Assembly (NCBI GenBank): GCA_018399715.1
Contig: JAGYNR010000015.1
Location: 1-32,795, forward strand
Direction of reading: 5' to 3'
Length of the DNA stretch: 32,795 nt
Source of the DNA: Desulfobacterales bacterium
GTDB lineage: Bacteria > Desulfobacterota > Desulfobacteria > Desulfobacterales > SKZT01
The notes under the pieces were generated by a model. The model made no database searches. It was not told where the DNA came from and worked only from the letters and a program-made list of their open reading frames with translations. This document shows, in pieces, positions 22,946-32,669 of this stretch. Both the position numbers and the translations under genes were made by a program. Position 1 is the first letter of the stretch. Each line of letters begins with the position of its first letter.

Positions 22946-24085
22946 TTATCTGTTCATAATTCCCAAGCTTTTTAGTGTCTCATAGGTCAATTGGCCGACA
23001 GCAAGCCCTTTTTTCTTTTGGTAATTTTTTATGGCCTGATTGGTTTGTGGTCCAAGGATACCATCAATTGGTCCGGGGTCATGCCCGGCCTGAAGCAAAG
23101 CTTTTTGAACTGATGTTATGGTGTTATGACTCATATTGGTTTCGCATAAAACCCTTCGCCATTCCATCCGGCTGTCTGCAACTTTTTCTGTCCTGGTGAC
23201 AGTTTGGTATTCAGCGGAGATCGGAGTGCGAACCTCCTTTGGCGGAGAAACCAACTTTTTAACTTTAACGGTTTTGTACTCGGCCGGGATTTCGATGGTC
23301 CTGGTTGTCGGCGGTTTAACCATGACTTTTTTTCTGATGGTTTCGTATTGGGCTGGAATTACAATCTCTTTGGTTGTCGGCGGTTTAACCATGACTTTTT
23401 TTCTAACGGTCTTGTATTTGGCCGGTACTTCCACCAAGCACATGATTTCTCCGGTGGTGTCAACTTTTTCGATCAAACCCCGTCCTTTTTTCCACTCTGT
23501 GTGCGCCGCTTCCACAAGAACCTTTTCTTCAACCCATTCATATTCTGCGGGAATTTCCTCCATGTGAGTTGAAGCCTCCTTAACGAGAACTCTTTCCTCA
23601 ACCCAGTCGTATTCCGCAGGAATGACTTCAAGCCGTTCCGAGGCTGGCTTCACAAGAACCCTTTCCTGAACCCATTCATATTGGGCAGGAATAACCTTCA
23701 CTTTTTCTGAGGCACTTCGTTTTAAAACCTTCTCGGTTACTGTTCGGTAGGTGGGCGGTACAAAGACCCTGGCGTAACATTCACCAGGTTTTGCATTGGG
23801 TGGCAGGAGCGGGGCTTCAACAGAAGGCTTGGTTGCAGATGCTTCTCTGGCTCGCATTTCGGCTTCTGATGCAATCCTGGATTGTTTTTCAAGTTCTTTC
23901 TGGTATTGCTCAAGAGTCTGCTCCTTGGCTTGTTTTTCTGACTCAAGCTCTGCAATCTCCCTGTCTTTTTCCCTTACCTGATCTTGCAATTGGGCAACGT
24001 CCGTGCTCAGGTCATGAGCACAACCAAAAAATAAGAAAATAATGATGAAAAGAAAAACCGGAATAAATCGTTTGGTTACCTTCAT
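22946..24085 (-). CDS. lipoprotein with coiled coil, eight 23-residue repeats and a peptidoglycan-binding domain
   Basis: The 379-residue protein has a lipoprotein-like signal ending LFFGC (Cys22; the -3 and -2 residues are atypical). A coiled coil spans about 28-85. Eight tyrosine-centred repeats follow, with Tyr at 113, 136, 159, 182 and again at 224, 247, 270, 293, exactly 23 apart in each set. The pattern is IPAxYxxVxxxVLVKxAS in the first set and IPAxYxTVRKKVMVKPPTT in the second. The C-terminus (about 322-376) is a PG_binding_1 domain with DPGPIDGILGPQTNQAI. It probably spans the periplasm from membrane to cell wall. ATG 24085 has AAAGGA before it. No enzyme motif is seen. Confidence 0.82.
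   Translation of the reverse strand: MKVTKRFIPVFLFIIIFLFFGCAHDLSTDVAQLQDQVREKDREIAELESEKQAKEQTLEQYQKELEKQSRIASEAEMRAREASATKPSVEAPLLPPNAKPGECYARVFVPPTYRTVTEKVLKRSASEKVKVIPAQYEWVQERVLVKPASERLEVIPAEYDWVEERVLVKEASTHMEEIPAEYEWVEEKVLVEAAHTEWKKGRGLIEKVDTTGEIMCLVEVPAKYKTVRKKVMVKPPTTKEIVIPAQYETIRKKVMVKPPTTRTIEIPAEYKTVKVKKLVSPPKEVRTPISAEYQTVTRTEKVADSRMEWRRVLCETNMSHNTITSVQKALLQAGHDPGPIDGILGPQTNQAIKNYQKKKGLAVGQLTYETLKSLGIMNR
23303..23404 (-). repeat. 33 bp identical direct repeat within the lipoprotein gene
   Basis: Bases 23303-23335 and 23372-23404 are identical over 33 positions and 69 bases apart, one 23-residue protein repeat. Identity at the base level shows that at least this pair duplicated or was homogenised recently. 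Confidence 0.9.
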
Positions 24086-24451
24086 CTTGTCATCCTTTCT
24101 GTTTTTTAAGGTTTTGGAGGGAATTTCTGATAAATATTGGGGCCACTGAATTTCATCATATTATATCTTGATAATACTAAAAAAATAGTAATAAAATTGA
24201 AATTGTAAAGAACAAAAAAATCGATCATGTCCTTAAAAAATAAGTTAAATGGTTATAATTAAAAAATTGAGACGATATTCAAGAGCATTTAATTTATACA
24301 AGCTAAGCACCTTGTAAATTCTTCCTGGGTGTCTATTTTATTTTGTTATTGTTTGGAGGGAGGAATCTGAAATTTTTTAAACCTGATAGCCTTATACCGA
24401 AACTGTTCAACGAAGAATCTGATGAGTTTAATCTAACAAAGGAGACAAAAT
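24086..24451. other. 366 bp AT-rich divergent intergenic region
   Basis: This stretch separates the lipoprotein gene (minus) from the antiporter gene (plus), so it must hold both promoters. It is strongly AT-rich, with A/T runs around 24170-24290. A GGAGGGAGGA run at 24355-24364 looks like a ribosome site but has no convincing gene after it (see rejected items). No repeat or stable hairpin was seen. Confidence 0.5.
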
Positions 24452-25432
24452 TTGACGCTTGATATTATTTTGTTTATTGTAGGATTAATAATTCTTTATT
24501 ATGGCGCGGAATGGTTAGTGAAAGGTTCTTCCGGCCTTGCAAGAAGTTTGGGATTGTCTCCATTGGTTATTGGTCTGACCATTGTGGCGTTTGGGACTTC
24601 TTCTCCCGAGATCGTCGTCAGTGTTGTCTCTTCCATTAAAGGCAAAAGTATGATTGCGGTTGGCAACGTAATCGGGAGTAATATATGCAATATCGCATTG
24701 GTTCTGGGGCTAGCTGCCCTTTTTTATCCTGTTTCAATCCGATCCTCGGTAATCCAAAGAGACATTCCGATCATGCTGGCTGTCTCCGCCTATCTTTTCC
24801 TGATATCCATCGATTCTGTTCTGGGGCGGATTGAAGGCGTTACTTTGATGATCGGTATCATATTATATTCATTGTTTAATTATTTTTATGCCACGATGAA
24901 ACTACCACAACTCGCAGGAGATTCAGATATTCATGTCGATAAAACATTGGATACCGATAAAAAAAAAGAATCAAAGGCAGTTCAGATTCTTTTGATAATT
25001 GTCGGTATTGGCGGTGTCATCGGGGGAGCCGAACTGCTGATTGGTGCCGCCGTGAAAATAATGACGGTTCTTGGGGTATCGGAAAAATTTATTGGATTAA
25101 CAATGGTTGCTTTCGGCACCTCATTGCCGGAACTGGCGACATCAGTAGTAGCTGCTTTTAAAAAGGAGATGGATATTAGTTTCGGTAACCTTATCGGCAG
25201 TAATGTATTTAATATCCTTTGTGTTTTGGGAGCCGCTTCTCTGGTCAGACCGATTCATATTCCAGGCGGTTTTTTTGGTAGCGGACTGGTCATTGATTAC
25301 CTGGTAATGATTTTTATCAGTGTTTTGCCGTGGCTGATGATGAGAAAATCCTTTAAGATATCCAGATTTCATGGCATGACGTTACTGGGTTGCTATGGCG
25401 TTTATCTGATTTACCTGATTTTTAAGTCTTAG
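24452..25432 (+). CDS. calcium/sodium antiporter, CaCA family (YrbG-like)
   Basis: The 326-residue membrane protein has two inverted alpha-repeats. The first carries GTSSPE (Glu53) and GNVIGSN, the second GTSLPE and GNLIGSN, which form the ion-binding core of Na/Ca exchangers. About ten hydrophobic spans are present, split by a charged loop (residues 155-173) as expected for the family. The start is TTG at 24452 behind AAGGAG; the family N-terminus with its first span begins there. It probably exports Ca in exchange for Na or H. Confidence 0.9.
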   Translation: MTLDIILFIVGLIILYYGAEWLVKGSSGLARSLGLSPLVIGLTIVAFGTSSPEIVVSVVSSIKGKSMIAVGNVIGSNICNIALVLGLAALFYPVSIRSSVIQRDIPIMLAVSAYLFLISIDSVLGRIEGVTLMIGIILYSLFNYFYATMKLPQLAGDSDIHVDKTLDTDKKKESKAVQILLIIVGIGGVIGGAELLIGAAVKIMTVLGVSEKFIGLTMVAFGTSLPELATSVVAAFKKEMDISFGNLIGSNVFNILCVLGAASLVRPIHIPGGFFGSGLVIDYLVMIFISVLPWLMMRKSFKISRFHGMTLLGCYGVYLIYLIFKS

Positions 25433-25500
25433 GTTCTGGTGACATTTCATCAGGTGCCCTATTATCAACAGTACGAAAAATCTATATTTAAGGACCGGAC

Positions 25501-27039
25501 ATGAAAGTGAATGAAATCAATGATAATTTCCGACGTGCTATGAAGCGTGAACGGATTGATGTTGACCTTACGGTTGCCATTTTAAATAATTTCAACAAAG
25601 GTATCTATGATTCCGTTGAAAAGGTAAAAGTGACCGAAATACCGGTCGTCGATGAAACGTCTGTGTTAGACATGACATCTTCCCGAAAGCGGTGCTTTTC
25701 GGCCCGGAAAGCTCAAGACCGGATTGCCGAAATTGCTCCGGAGTTAGATCTGAGGTCTTTTGGGCGTTGGAACAGCGCTGATGTTATATTAACAGAAAAT
25801 GAACTTGAGACGATCGGGGTGCTTTTATTCCCTTATCTTTCATATGGAGTACTTAACGGTGGGTCGGCCACTAGTTATGCGGATGAGAAAAAAAACGCTG
25901 GCGGATATCCCAAGGCATTTCCAATTTTGCAAAACGAATTTTACCGGATGGCAGAATCTTGCCGGGGAAAACCAAAAGGGCTTACTCCTGCTTTTCTTCA
26001 TCCGGATGGGACTTTTGGTCCCTCTTTTATGGAACTGAAAATGCGGTCCCTTTTGCTGGATGTCAGGCGATACCGGGAAACAGCGAAGCGGGTTGGTATT
26101 ACACCGCCGGAACATCTATTGCCGGTGGCCCCTTTTTTCCAAATGACCAGTGTCTTTAATGATCAAGAAATTGCAGCAGCCTATCAGGAATATCAAAACA
26201 GTCCCTACCTGGTTGACCTTATTGCGGAGACAAAAATAGACATAACAAAGGCCATCGGTGCTCCTCAACCCATGATTGGGGCATATACCCATTCAGAGGA
26301 GGGAAGGCCCAAGCGGATTTTTGATCGTGCCTGGGGAAAGAAAAATTCCCCACTGGGACTTCCCGGCGGTCATGGCCAAAATTTTTCAATTTTAAAAGAC
26401 ACTTATCAGTGTCTGTATAATTTAGGCAAACGGTTCTTTTATCTGGGTAATGTGGACAATCTCGGATTTACCGTATCCCCTGTCAGTCTGGCATTGATTG
26501 CCCTGACAGGAAAACAGGCGGGCTTTGATTTTTCTTTCAGAACCCCTGTGGATATCAAAGGAGGCATACTGGTCCAGGATCAGCACGATAAGCTTAATTG
26601 TGCGGATATCGGTCCGGCAATCAGTAAAAAAGAAATTTTTGATGCTGAAAAAAATGGCAAAAATATTTTGTTTAATTGTGCGACAGGTTTGTTTTCTTTG
26701 GATTACCTGTTGCCGAATATCGATGAGATCATCCACCAGTTGCCGATGCGGTTTACCGATCAGGACAAAGATGCCGGTCGGTATTCCCAGGCTGAACAAA
26801 TTACCTGGGAAATTATCGGAATACTGGAGGACTTTTTAATTTTCGGTGTTGATAAATATAATCGGTTCATTGCTGCCAAGATGCTGATGGAAACCCTTTT
26901 TTCCAGTGGCATTCGATTTCAGGATGTTCTGAAGGCAGAGCCTGTGGCCGAGAAACTTCATAACGGGTTGAAACGGCTTTTGGTCCGGAAATATCAGCTC
27001 ACCCTGAAAAATAACCGCTGGGTTCCTGAGGAAAAATAA
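25501..27039 (+). CDS. UDPGP-family nucleotidyltransferase, probable UTP-glucose-1-phosphate uridylyltransferase
   Basis: The 512-residue protein belongs to the eukaryote-like UDPGP fold rather than the bacterial GalU group. Visible family motifs are LNGGSATS (118-125, nucleotide loop), a Pro-Lys at 137-138, a GLPGGHGQNF segment (286-295, P-G-H-G motif) and GNVDNLGFTV (316-325, like the NxDNLGAT motif). The nucleotide loop is about six residues longer between Thr-Ser and Pro-Lys than in standard UGPases. It would make UDP-glucose from glucose-1-phosphate. It heads a run of PFK, GlgP and GlgA genes, which supports a glucose role; UDP-N-acetylglucosamine or another sugar is the alternative. TAAGGACC precedes ATG 25501. 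Confidence 0.75.
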   Translation: MKVNEINDNFRRAMKRERIDVDLTVAILNNFNKGIYDSVEKVKVTEIPVVDETSVLDMTSSRKRCFSARKAQDRIAEIAPELDLRSFGRWNSADVILTENELETIGVLLFPYLSYGVLNGGSATSYADEKKNAGGYPKAFPILQNEFYRMAESCRGKPKGLTPAFLHPDGTFGPSFMELKMRSLLLDVRRYRETAKRVGITPPEHLLPVAPFFQMTSVFNDQEIAAAYQEYQNSPYLVDLIAETKIDITKAIGAPQPMIGAYTHSEEGRPKRIFDRAWGKKNSPLGLPGGHGQNFSILKDTYQCLYNLGKRFFYLGNVDNLGFTVSPVSLALIALTGKQAGFDFSFRTPVDIKGGILVQDQHDKLNCADIGPAISKKEIFDAEKNGKNILFNCATGLFSLDYLLPNIDEIIHQLPMRFTDQDKDAGRYSQAEQITWEIIGILEDFLIFGVDKYNRFIAAKMLMETLFSSGIRFQDVLKAEPVAEKLHNGLKRLLVRKYQLTLKNNRWVPEEK

Positions 27040-27130
27040 TAATATGTTATAAACAGATTGAAAGGTTTATGTATTCGTTGGGTCATAACCTGTTTGATGA
27101 TTTCAAATCTTTAAAAGGAGTACCGTATAA

Positions 27131-28432
27131 ATGAATCCCGAAATTCAAGCGTCTGATTTTCAGGTAGAAAAACTGGGTGAACCGCACATTCCGTCCCCGA
27201 TGCAAGATGAATGTTTCATCGATGATGATGACCGGGTTTTATATACTACCAGTTCCCGGGATCTGCAATATTTTTTCGAACAGGGAAAGACACCTTTTTC
27301 TTTTGAAAAAGCGGGTCCCCGCAGTAAAATATATTTTGATCCCTCCAAACTTCGGTGTGGAATTGTTTCTTGTGGCGGCCTATGCCCCGGAATCAATGAT
27401 GTTGTTCGGGCGATCGTGTTAAGTCTTCACCACAGTTACGGCGTTCATACTGTTTGGGGATTTCGCTATGGATTTGAAGGATTGGCACCGGCTTATAAGC
27501 ACGAACCGCTGGAGTTAACCCCAAAAGTTATCAGCGATATTCATCAGAAAGGCGGATCCATCCTGAGCACATCCCGCGGGCCGCAAAAAGTGGAAGAAAT
27601 GGTAGACACACTGGAAATGATGAATATCGGAGTCCTTTTCACGATTGGAGGGGATGGCACTTTGCGGGCTGCCGAAGCTATTGTGGATGAAATCAACCGA
27701 CGCGGTCTCAAGGTAGCTGTGGTTGGAATTCCTAAAACCATCGATAATGATATTGCCTATACGGACTTGTCTTTTGGATTTATGTCGGCTGTTTCAGAAG
27801 CCTCACGAGTCATCTATGCGGCACATTCGGAAGCTACAGGCGCCCGAAATGGTATCGGACTGATCAAATTAATGGGGCGGCACTCCGGCTTTATTGCTGC
27901 AAATGCGGTTTTGGCCAACAATGATGTTAACTTTTGTTTAATTCCTGAAGTTCCCTTTTCTCTTCCCGTATTTCTGGATGTTCTGCGGGAACGCATAAAG
28001 CAACGGGGACATGCCGTAATTCTTGTGGCTGAAGGCGCTGGCCAGGATTTAATGGAAAATACCGGGGGTACCGATGCATCGGGTAATGTTCGCCTGGGAG
28101 ATATCGGCACTTTTCTGAGAGATCGGATCATTGAATATTTCAAAAAAAAACATATCGATCTCGTGCTCAAATATATTGATCCGAGCTACACGATTCGAAG
28201 TATTCCGTCAAGCACCTACGATTCTGCTATTTGTCTGCTTTTGGGTCATAATGCCGTTCATGCGGCCATGTCGGGTCGAACCTGTATGGTGGTCGGTTAT
28301 TGGAAAAATTATTACACACATATCCCCATACCGCTTGCCGTATCCCACAGAAAACAGATTTCCCCTGACTCCCGGCTGTGGCATGATGTACTGGTTTGCA
28401 TGGGTCAACCAGAGAATCTTCTGAAAAAGTAA
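27131..28432 (+). CDS. 6-phosphofructokinase, plant/trypanosome-like group
   Basis: The enzyme phosphorylates fructose-6-phosphate. The 433-residue protein has GIVSCGGLCPGIND (78-90), IGGDGT (172-177), PKTIDND (201-207) and MGRHSGFIA. Gly in GGDGT points to ATP as donor, since PPi enzymes have Asp there, while PKTIDND with Lys is the form seen in PPi-dependent and plant-type ATP-dependent enzymes. The N-terminal 70 residues extend beyond the short bacterial PfkA. AAAAGGAG lies before ATG 27131. GlgP starts 12 bases after its stop, so phosphorolysed glycogen would feed it. Confidence 0.88.
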   Translation: MNPEIQASDFQVEKLGEPHIPSPMQDECFIDDDDRVLYTTSSRDLQYFFEQGKTPFSFEKAGPRSKIYFDPSKLRCGIVSCGGLCPGINDVVRAIVLSLHHSYGVHTVWGFRYGFEGLAPAYKHEPLELTPKVISDIHQKGGSILSTSRGPQKVEEMVDTLEMMNIGVLFTIGGDGTLRAAEAIVDEINRRGLKVAVVGIPKTIDNDIAYTDLSFGFMSAVSEASRVIYAAHSEATGARNGIGLIKLMGRHSGFIAANAVLANNDVNFCLIPEVPFSLPVFLDVLRERIKQRGHAVILVAEGAGQDLMENTGGTDASGNVRLGDIGTFLRDRIIEYFKKKHIDLVLKYIDPSYTIRSIPSSTYDSAICLLLGHNAVHAAMSGRTCMVVGYWKNYYTHIPIPLAVSHRKQISPDSRLWHDVLVCMGQPENLLKK

Positions 28433-28444
28433 AGAAGGTTTATA

Positions 28445-30931
28445 ATGAGCTGGGATCAAGCGAAAAGACGGTATATCAAAAGCATGGGATGTCGTACCGG
28501 TATGAGTGTAGAAGATATTAGAGCTGGTTTTTACGACAACCTTTTTTATGAACGGGGAAGATATCCTCAGGGGGCTACCGACAATGACCATTATGTGGCG
28601 CTGGCCAGGACGGTTCGGGACCGATTGCTTCACCGATGGCTTCATACGGTTGATACGGCTATTGAAGCTGAGGTTAGAACTGTTTGTTATTTGTCTGCAG
28701 AATTTCTGCTGGGACCTCAGTTGGGTAACAACCTGGTAAACCTGGGAATATATCATCAGGCGGCTCTTGCCATGTCGGAAATCGGACTGGATCTTGAGCA
28801 TTTGTTAAATATGGAAGAGGAGCCCGGTTTGGGTTCAGGGGGGCTGGGTCGTCTTGCTGCCTGTTTTCTTGACTCTCTGGCAACCCTTGGAATTCCGGCA
28901 ATCGGATATGGCATTCGTTACGAGTTCGGCATTTTCGATCAGGAAATCATTGAAGGCCGGCAGGTTGAAATTACTGACAAATGGCTGGGCAAAGGAAATC
29001 CATGGGAAATTCAAAGGCCGCAATCAGCATATGAAGTTAAATTCGGCGGACGGGTTCATAAAGCTTATGATAAAAACGGTCGTCTGGAAGTGCTTTGGTA
29101 TCCGGACCGGGTGGTGGTGGGAGTTGCCTATGATACACCTATTTCAGGTTATCGGGTCAACAACACAAACTTGTTGCGGCTCTGGAAAGCCGAAGCTCAG
29201 GAGTCCTTTGATTTTCAAGCATTTAACAGCGGTGATTACTATGGTGCCGTTGAAAATAAAATCATTTCGGAAAATATCACCAAGGTCTTATATCCCAATG
29301 ATGAGCAGGTAAAAGGCAAGCAGCTCCGGCTCGAGCAGCAATATTTCATGGTCAGTTGCTCCTTACAGGATATGATCCATATACATTTGTTGTTCAATGA
29401 TCATTTGGACAATTTCCACGAGAATTTTACCATACAGCTCAATGATACTCATCCGTCTCTTGCCATTCCCGAATTAATGCGTCTTTTGGTGGATGTGCAC
29501 GAATATGGCTGGGAGCAGGCATGGGCGATCACCTGGAAGACCTTTTCCTATACAAATCATACCTTGCTTCCGGAGGCACTGGAAAAATGGCCTCTTGATA
29601 TGTTCGGACGGCTTTTTCCCAGACACCTGGAAATAATTTATGAAATCAATCGACGCTTTTTGGACGAGGTCCGGAAAAAGTTTCCGGGGCTGGAGCAAAG
29701 TGTATCTTTGATTGAAGAAAGTGGTCGTCGATATGTACGAATGGCAAATCTGGCATGTGTTGGCAGCCATACGGTCAATGGCGTTTCCAAACTCCATACC
29801 CGCTTGCTGAAGGAAGGCATTTTCCATGAGTTTAATCAAATATGGCCTAAAAAAATTCGCAATGTCACCAACGGTATCACTCCTCGGCGGTTTTTAGTTT
29901 TGTGCAATCCCGGACTTGCTGATTTAATAAGCCGGTATATCGGGCCAAGTTGGGTAACGCACCTGGAAGAACTTCGCAAAGTTGAACCTCTGGCTGAAAT
30001 TTCTGAGTTCCAGAATTTATGGCAAAAAGTCAAACTGCAAAATAAAATAAAACTGGCTTCCGAAATCGAAAGGATTACGGGGGATTGGGTCAATCCGGAA
30101 TCGATGTTCGATATTCACGTGAAACGGTTTCATGAGTATAAACGTCAGCAATTAAAAGTACTTCACATTATATATCTTTATAATTATCTGCGGCGCAATC
30201 CGGAGGCTTATGAAGTTCCCCGAACCTTTATATTTGCCGGAAAATCCGCACCCGGGTATTTTATGGCCAAGCTGACAATCCGGCTGATCAATTTAGTTGC
30301 CGATAAAATCAATAATGATCCTGCGATTGGCGGACGTTTGCGGGTGGTATTCTATCCGGATTTTAACGTTAAGAATGCGCAATTGATTTATCCGGCCGGA
30401 GAACTTTCCGAACAGATATCGACAGCGGGCTATGAAGCCTCCGGAACCGGAAATATGAAATTTGCCCTTAACGGTGCCCTCACCATTGGTACCCTTGATG
30501 GAGCGAATGTGGAAATTCAGGAAGAGGTGGGACCTGAAAACTTTTTTCTTTTCGGATTAACCGCCGACGAAGTCCAAACCACCATAAAAAAAGGATACCA
30601 ACCAATCAGTGAGTATCGGTCGGATAACAATTTGAGGGAAGCCATCGATCAGATTCGGTTAGGTTTTTTTTCGCGTGGAAACGCAGAGTTGTTCCGCCCG
30701 CTGGTGGATTCGTTGCTTTATGAAGACAGATATCTGGTGTTAAAGGATTTTTCCTCGTATATAAACTGTCAGAAAAAGGTCAGCCGGATATATTTGGAAA
30801 AAGATCAGTGGACCCGGATGTCCATTCTGAACACTGCCCGGATGGGTAAATTTTCATCGGATCGCTCAATCCGCCAATATTGTGAAGAAATCTGGAAAGT
30901 TCGTCCCATAGAAGTGAAAATACGGGAATGA
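28445..30931 (+). CDS. glgP: glycogen/starch/alpha-glucan phosphorylase
   Basis: GlgP releases glucose-1-phosphate from alpha-1,4-glucan using pyridoxal phosphate. The 828-residue length is that of the classical GT35 family. The cofactor lysine lies in EASGTGNMKFALNG (Lys672, codon 30458-30460). Other conserved segments are GLGRLAACFLDS, ELMRLLVDVHEYGWEQA, NGITPRRFL and VHIFNPES-like FDIHVKRFHEYKRQ. GAAGGT lies before ATG 28445, 12 bases behind PFK. It shares the plus-strand run with UGPase-like, PFK and GlgA genes. Confidence 0.96.
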   Translation: MSWDQAKRRYIKSMGCRTGMSVEDIRAGFYDNLFYERGRYPQGATDNDHYVALARTVRDRLLHRWLHTVDTAIEAEVRTVCYLSAEFLLGPQLGNNLVNLGIYHQAALAMSEIGLDLEHLLNMEEEPGLGSGGLGRLAACFLDSLATLGIPAIGYGIRYEFGIFDQEIIEGRQVEITDKWLGKGNPWEIQRPQSAYEVKFGGRVHKAYDKNGRLEVLWYPDRVVVGVAYDTPISGYRVNNTNLLRLWKAEAQESFDFQAFNSGDYYGAVENKIISENITKVLYPNDEQVKGKQLRLEQQYFMVSCSLQDMIHIHLLFNDHLDNFHENFTIQLNDTHPSLAIPELMRLLVDVHEYGWEQAWAITWKTFSYTNHTLLPEALEKWPLDMFGRLFPRHLEIIYEINRRFLDEVRKKFPGLEQSVSLIEESGRRYVRMANLACVGSHTVNGVSKLHTRLLKEGIFHEFNQIWPKKIRNVTNGITPRRFLVLCNPGLADLISRYIGPSWVTHLEELRKVEPLAEISEFQNLWQKVKLQNKIKLASEIERITGDWVNPESMFDIHVKRFHEYKRQQLKVLHIIYLYNYLRRNPEAYEVPRTFIFAGKSAPGYFMAKLTIRLINLVADKINNDPAIGGRLRVVFYPDFNVKNAQLIYPAGELSEQISTAGYEASGTGNMKFALNGALTIGTLDGANVEIQEEVGPENFFLFGLTADEVQTTIKKGYQPISEYRSDNNLREAIDQIRLGFFSRGNAELFRPLVDSLLYEDRYLVLKDFSSYINCQKKVSRIYLEKDQWTRMSILNTARMGKFSSDRSIRQYCEEIWKVRPIEVKIRE

Positions 30932-31104
30932 AAATTGTTATCCGTACATATTACAAATGGGATAAAATACATATAAATCCCCATTTATCGGTACCCAATA
31001 ATTTGGTAGAATGTAGTAATATAATTTTTTATTTTGTTTAGTTATAAAAAACAAACACTTGCCGCCGGCGGCGTCAGGCTGAAACCATTTTTTGGATAAA
31101 GCAG
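30932..31104 (+). promoter_or_regulatory. glgP-glgA spacer with a GC-rich palindrome
   Basis: This 173 base spacer is AT-rich except for a perfect 12 bp palindrome GCCGCCGGCGGC at 31061-31072, about 33 bases before the glgA start. An AAATGGG/CCCATTT inverted pair lies near 30955-30985. The palindrome could be an operator or a short hairpin near the ribosome site. No promoter is assigned. Confidence 0.3.
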
Positions 31105-32610
31105 ATGGTAACCAAAAAAAAACCAAGAATTCTGATTGTCACCTCTGAAGTCACTTATCTGCCTGAACTCATGACAACCATTTCCAGCACCTTAACCGCT
31201 AAGGCAGGCGGGCTTGCCGATGTTTCAGCCGCATTGATCAATGCCCTTTTCAATCAGGGGGCTGATGTTCATGTGGCGCTTCCGGATTACAGGTCTATTT
31301 TCAACGGGCGTCTGGCTCCTTATTTAAAAAAGGAACAAAACAGAATCCGACGGGTGACTTCCGATGACAGGGTACATCTGGCTGAAGATTGTGCTTTTTT
31401 TTATCTCAACAGTGTCTATTCTGATTATGGGGGAGAAAATACCAAGCTATCTCTGGCGTTTCAGCGGGAAGTGATGAACAATTTCATTCCCCGGGTTGAT
31501 CCGGACTTAATTCATTGCAATGACTGGATGACCGGACTTATTCCGGCATTGGCCAAAAGTCTGGAAATTCCCTGTCTGTTCACAGTCCATAACATTCATA
31601 CGTATAAAACGACGCTCGATATCATCGAGGATCGCGGTATTGATGCGGCATCTTTCTGGAATTATTTGTATTATGATTATCCGCCTGCCAGTTATAAGGA
31701 TGCCAAGCAAAATTTTCCGGTAAATCTGCTGGTATCTGGTGTTTTTGCTGCTGATTATGTCAATGTGGTTAGTCCCACATTTTTGCAGGAGATCGTGGAT
31801 GGACGGCATCGCTTTATTGATGATCATCTTCGGAGAGAGTTAACCCATAAAAGAGATACCGGATGTGCAGCCGGTATCCTTAATGCGCCTGATCCGACCT
31901 GGGATCCCGAGAAAGATGATACGCTGGTCTGTACCTATAACAGCAAAACCTTTTCAGAGGCTAAAAAGAAAAACAAACTCGCGATGCAAAAGGCTCTGGG
32001 GTTGATTGAAGACGCTGAGGCGCCCTTGTTTTTCTGGCCTTCCCGGCTGGACCCGCATCAGAAAGGCTGTAAGCTTTTATCTGATATTTTGTATCAGGTA
32101 ATCTCCAAGTACTGGGAAAAAAAACTGGAGGTGGTTTTTGTGGCAAACGGTGAATATCAAAGTATTTTTAAAGAAATAGTCCGTTTTCATGATCTGGGTC
32201 GACAGATTGCGGTTTGTAATTTCTCCGAAAATCTCGAGCGCCTGGGATATGCTGCCTCTGATTTCATGCTGATGCCGTCTGTTTTCGAGCCCTGCGGACT
32301 TCCTCAAATGACAGCGGCCATCTATGGTTCGCTTCCGGTGGTTCATGATACCGGCGGCATCCATGACACCATTTCTCACCTGGACACGGAGAATAACACA
32401 GGAAATGGATTTGTATTCAAATTTTGTGATTCCGTTGGCCTGTTCTGGGCCATTGATCAGGCAATGGCTTTTTATGCGCTTAAACCCGAACAAAAAAATC
32501 CTCAAATCCGTCGGATTATGAAGGAAAGCAAAGAACGGTTTAACCATGAAAACTGTGCACGGGAATATATAAACGTTTATGAAAAAATGCTTCATCGATC
32601 TGTTATTTAG
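31105..32610 (+). CDS. glgA: divergent glycogen synthase (GT5)
   Basis: Glycogen synthase adds glucose from a sugar nucleotide to alpha-1,4-glucan. The 501-residue protein has the GT5 motif KAGGLADV (33-40), [29 protein letters not shown], and the C-terminal [13 protein letters not shown] and [12 protein letters not shown]. About a dozen extra residues lie between the first strand (TSEV) and KAGGLADV compared with enterobacterial GlgA. The donor may be ADP-glucose, as usual for GT5, or UDP-glucose given the UDPGP-family gene in the same run. The ATG at 31105 has a weak ribosome site. The stop TAG lies inside the repeat at 32608. Confidence 0.9.
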   Translation: MVTKKKPRILIVTSEVTYLPELMTTISSTLTAKAGGLADVSAALINALFNQGADVHVALPDYRSIFNGRLAPYLKKEQNRIRRVTSDDRVHLAEDCAFFYLNSVYSDYGGENTKLSLAFQREVMNNFIPRVDPDLIHCNDWMTGLIPALAKSLEIPCLFTVHNIHTYKTTLDIIEDRGIDAASFWNYLYYDYPPASYKDAKQNFPVNLLVSGVFAADYVNVVSPTFLQEIVDGRHRFIDDHLRRELTHKRDTGCAAGILNAPDPTWDPEKDDTLVCTYNSKTFSEAKKKNKLAMQKALGLIEDAEAPLFFWPSRLDPHQKGCKLLSDILYQVISKYWEKKLEVVFVANGEYQSIFKEIVRFHDLGRQIAVCNFSENLERLGYAASDFMLMPSVFEPCGLPQMTAAIYGSLPVVHDTGGIHDTISHLDTENNTGNGFVFKFCDSVGLFWAIDQAMAFYALKPEQKNPQIRRIMKESKERFNHENCAREYINVYEKMLHRSVI

Positions 32611-32648
32611 TGCCCGAACGAAAACCAGGATTTTTCGTTCAGGCACTA
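32608..32648. repeat. palindromic repeat overlapping the glgA stop codon
   Basis: Arms 32608-32624 and 32632-32648 pair at 16 of 17 positions around a 7 base loop. The core matches the palindrome at 5899-5953 (TAGTGCC/TGAACGAAAA type). The glgA stop TAG is the first three bases of the left arm. TATTTAG occurs directly at 32604-32610 and 32647-32653. It could end or attenuate the glgA transcript ahead of gapA. Confidence 0.85.
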
Positions 32649-32669
32649 TTTAGATCAGAAAGGAAAAAA

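Noticed and set aside
24343-24462. Short leader ORF (about 30-40 codons) overlapping the antiporter start, behind a GGAGGGAGGA run
   Set aside because: It would need a CTG or TTG start, has no recognisable sequence and is only one short open frame in AT-rich DNA. Comparison with relatives would be needed to support it.
31061-31072. GC-rich palindrome before glgA as part of a tRNA or riboswitch
   Set aside because: No cloverleaf or known aptamer pattern could be built around it; it is only a 12 bp palindrome.
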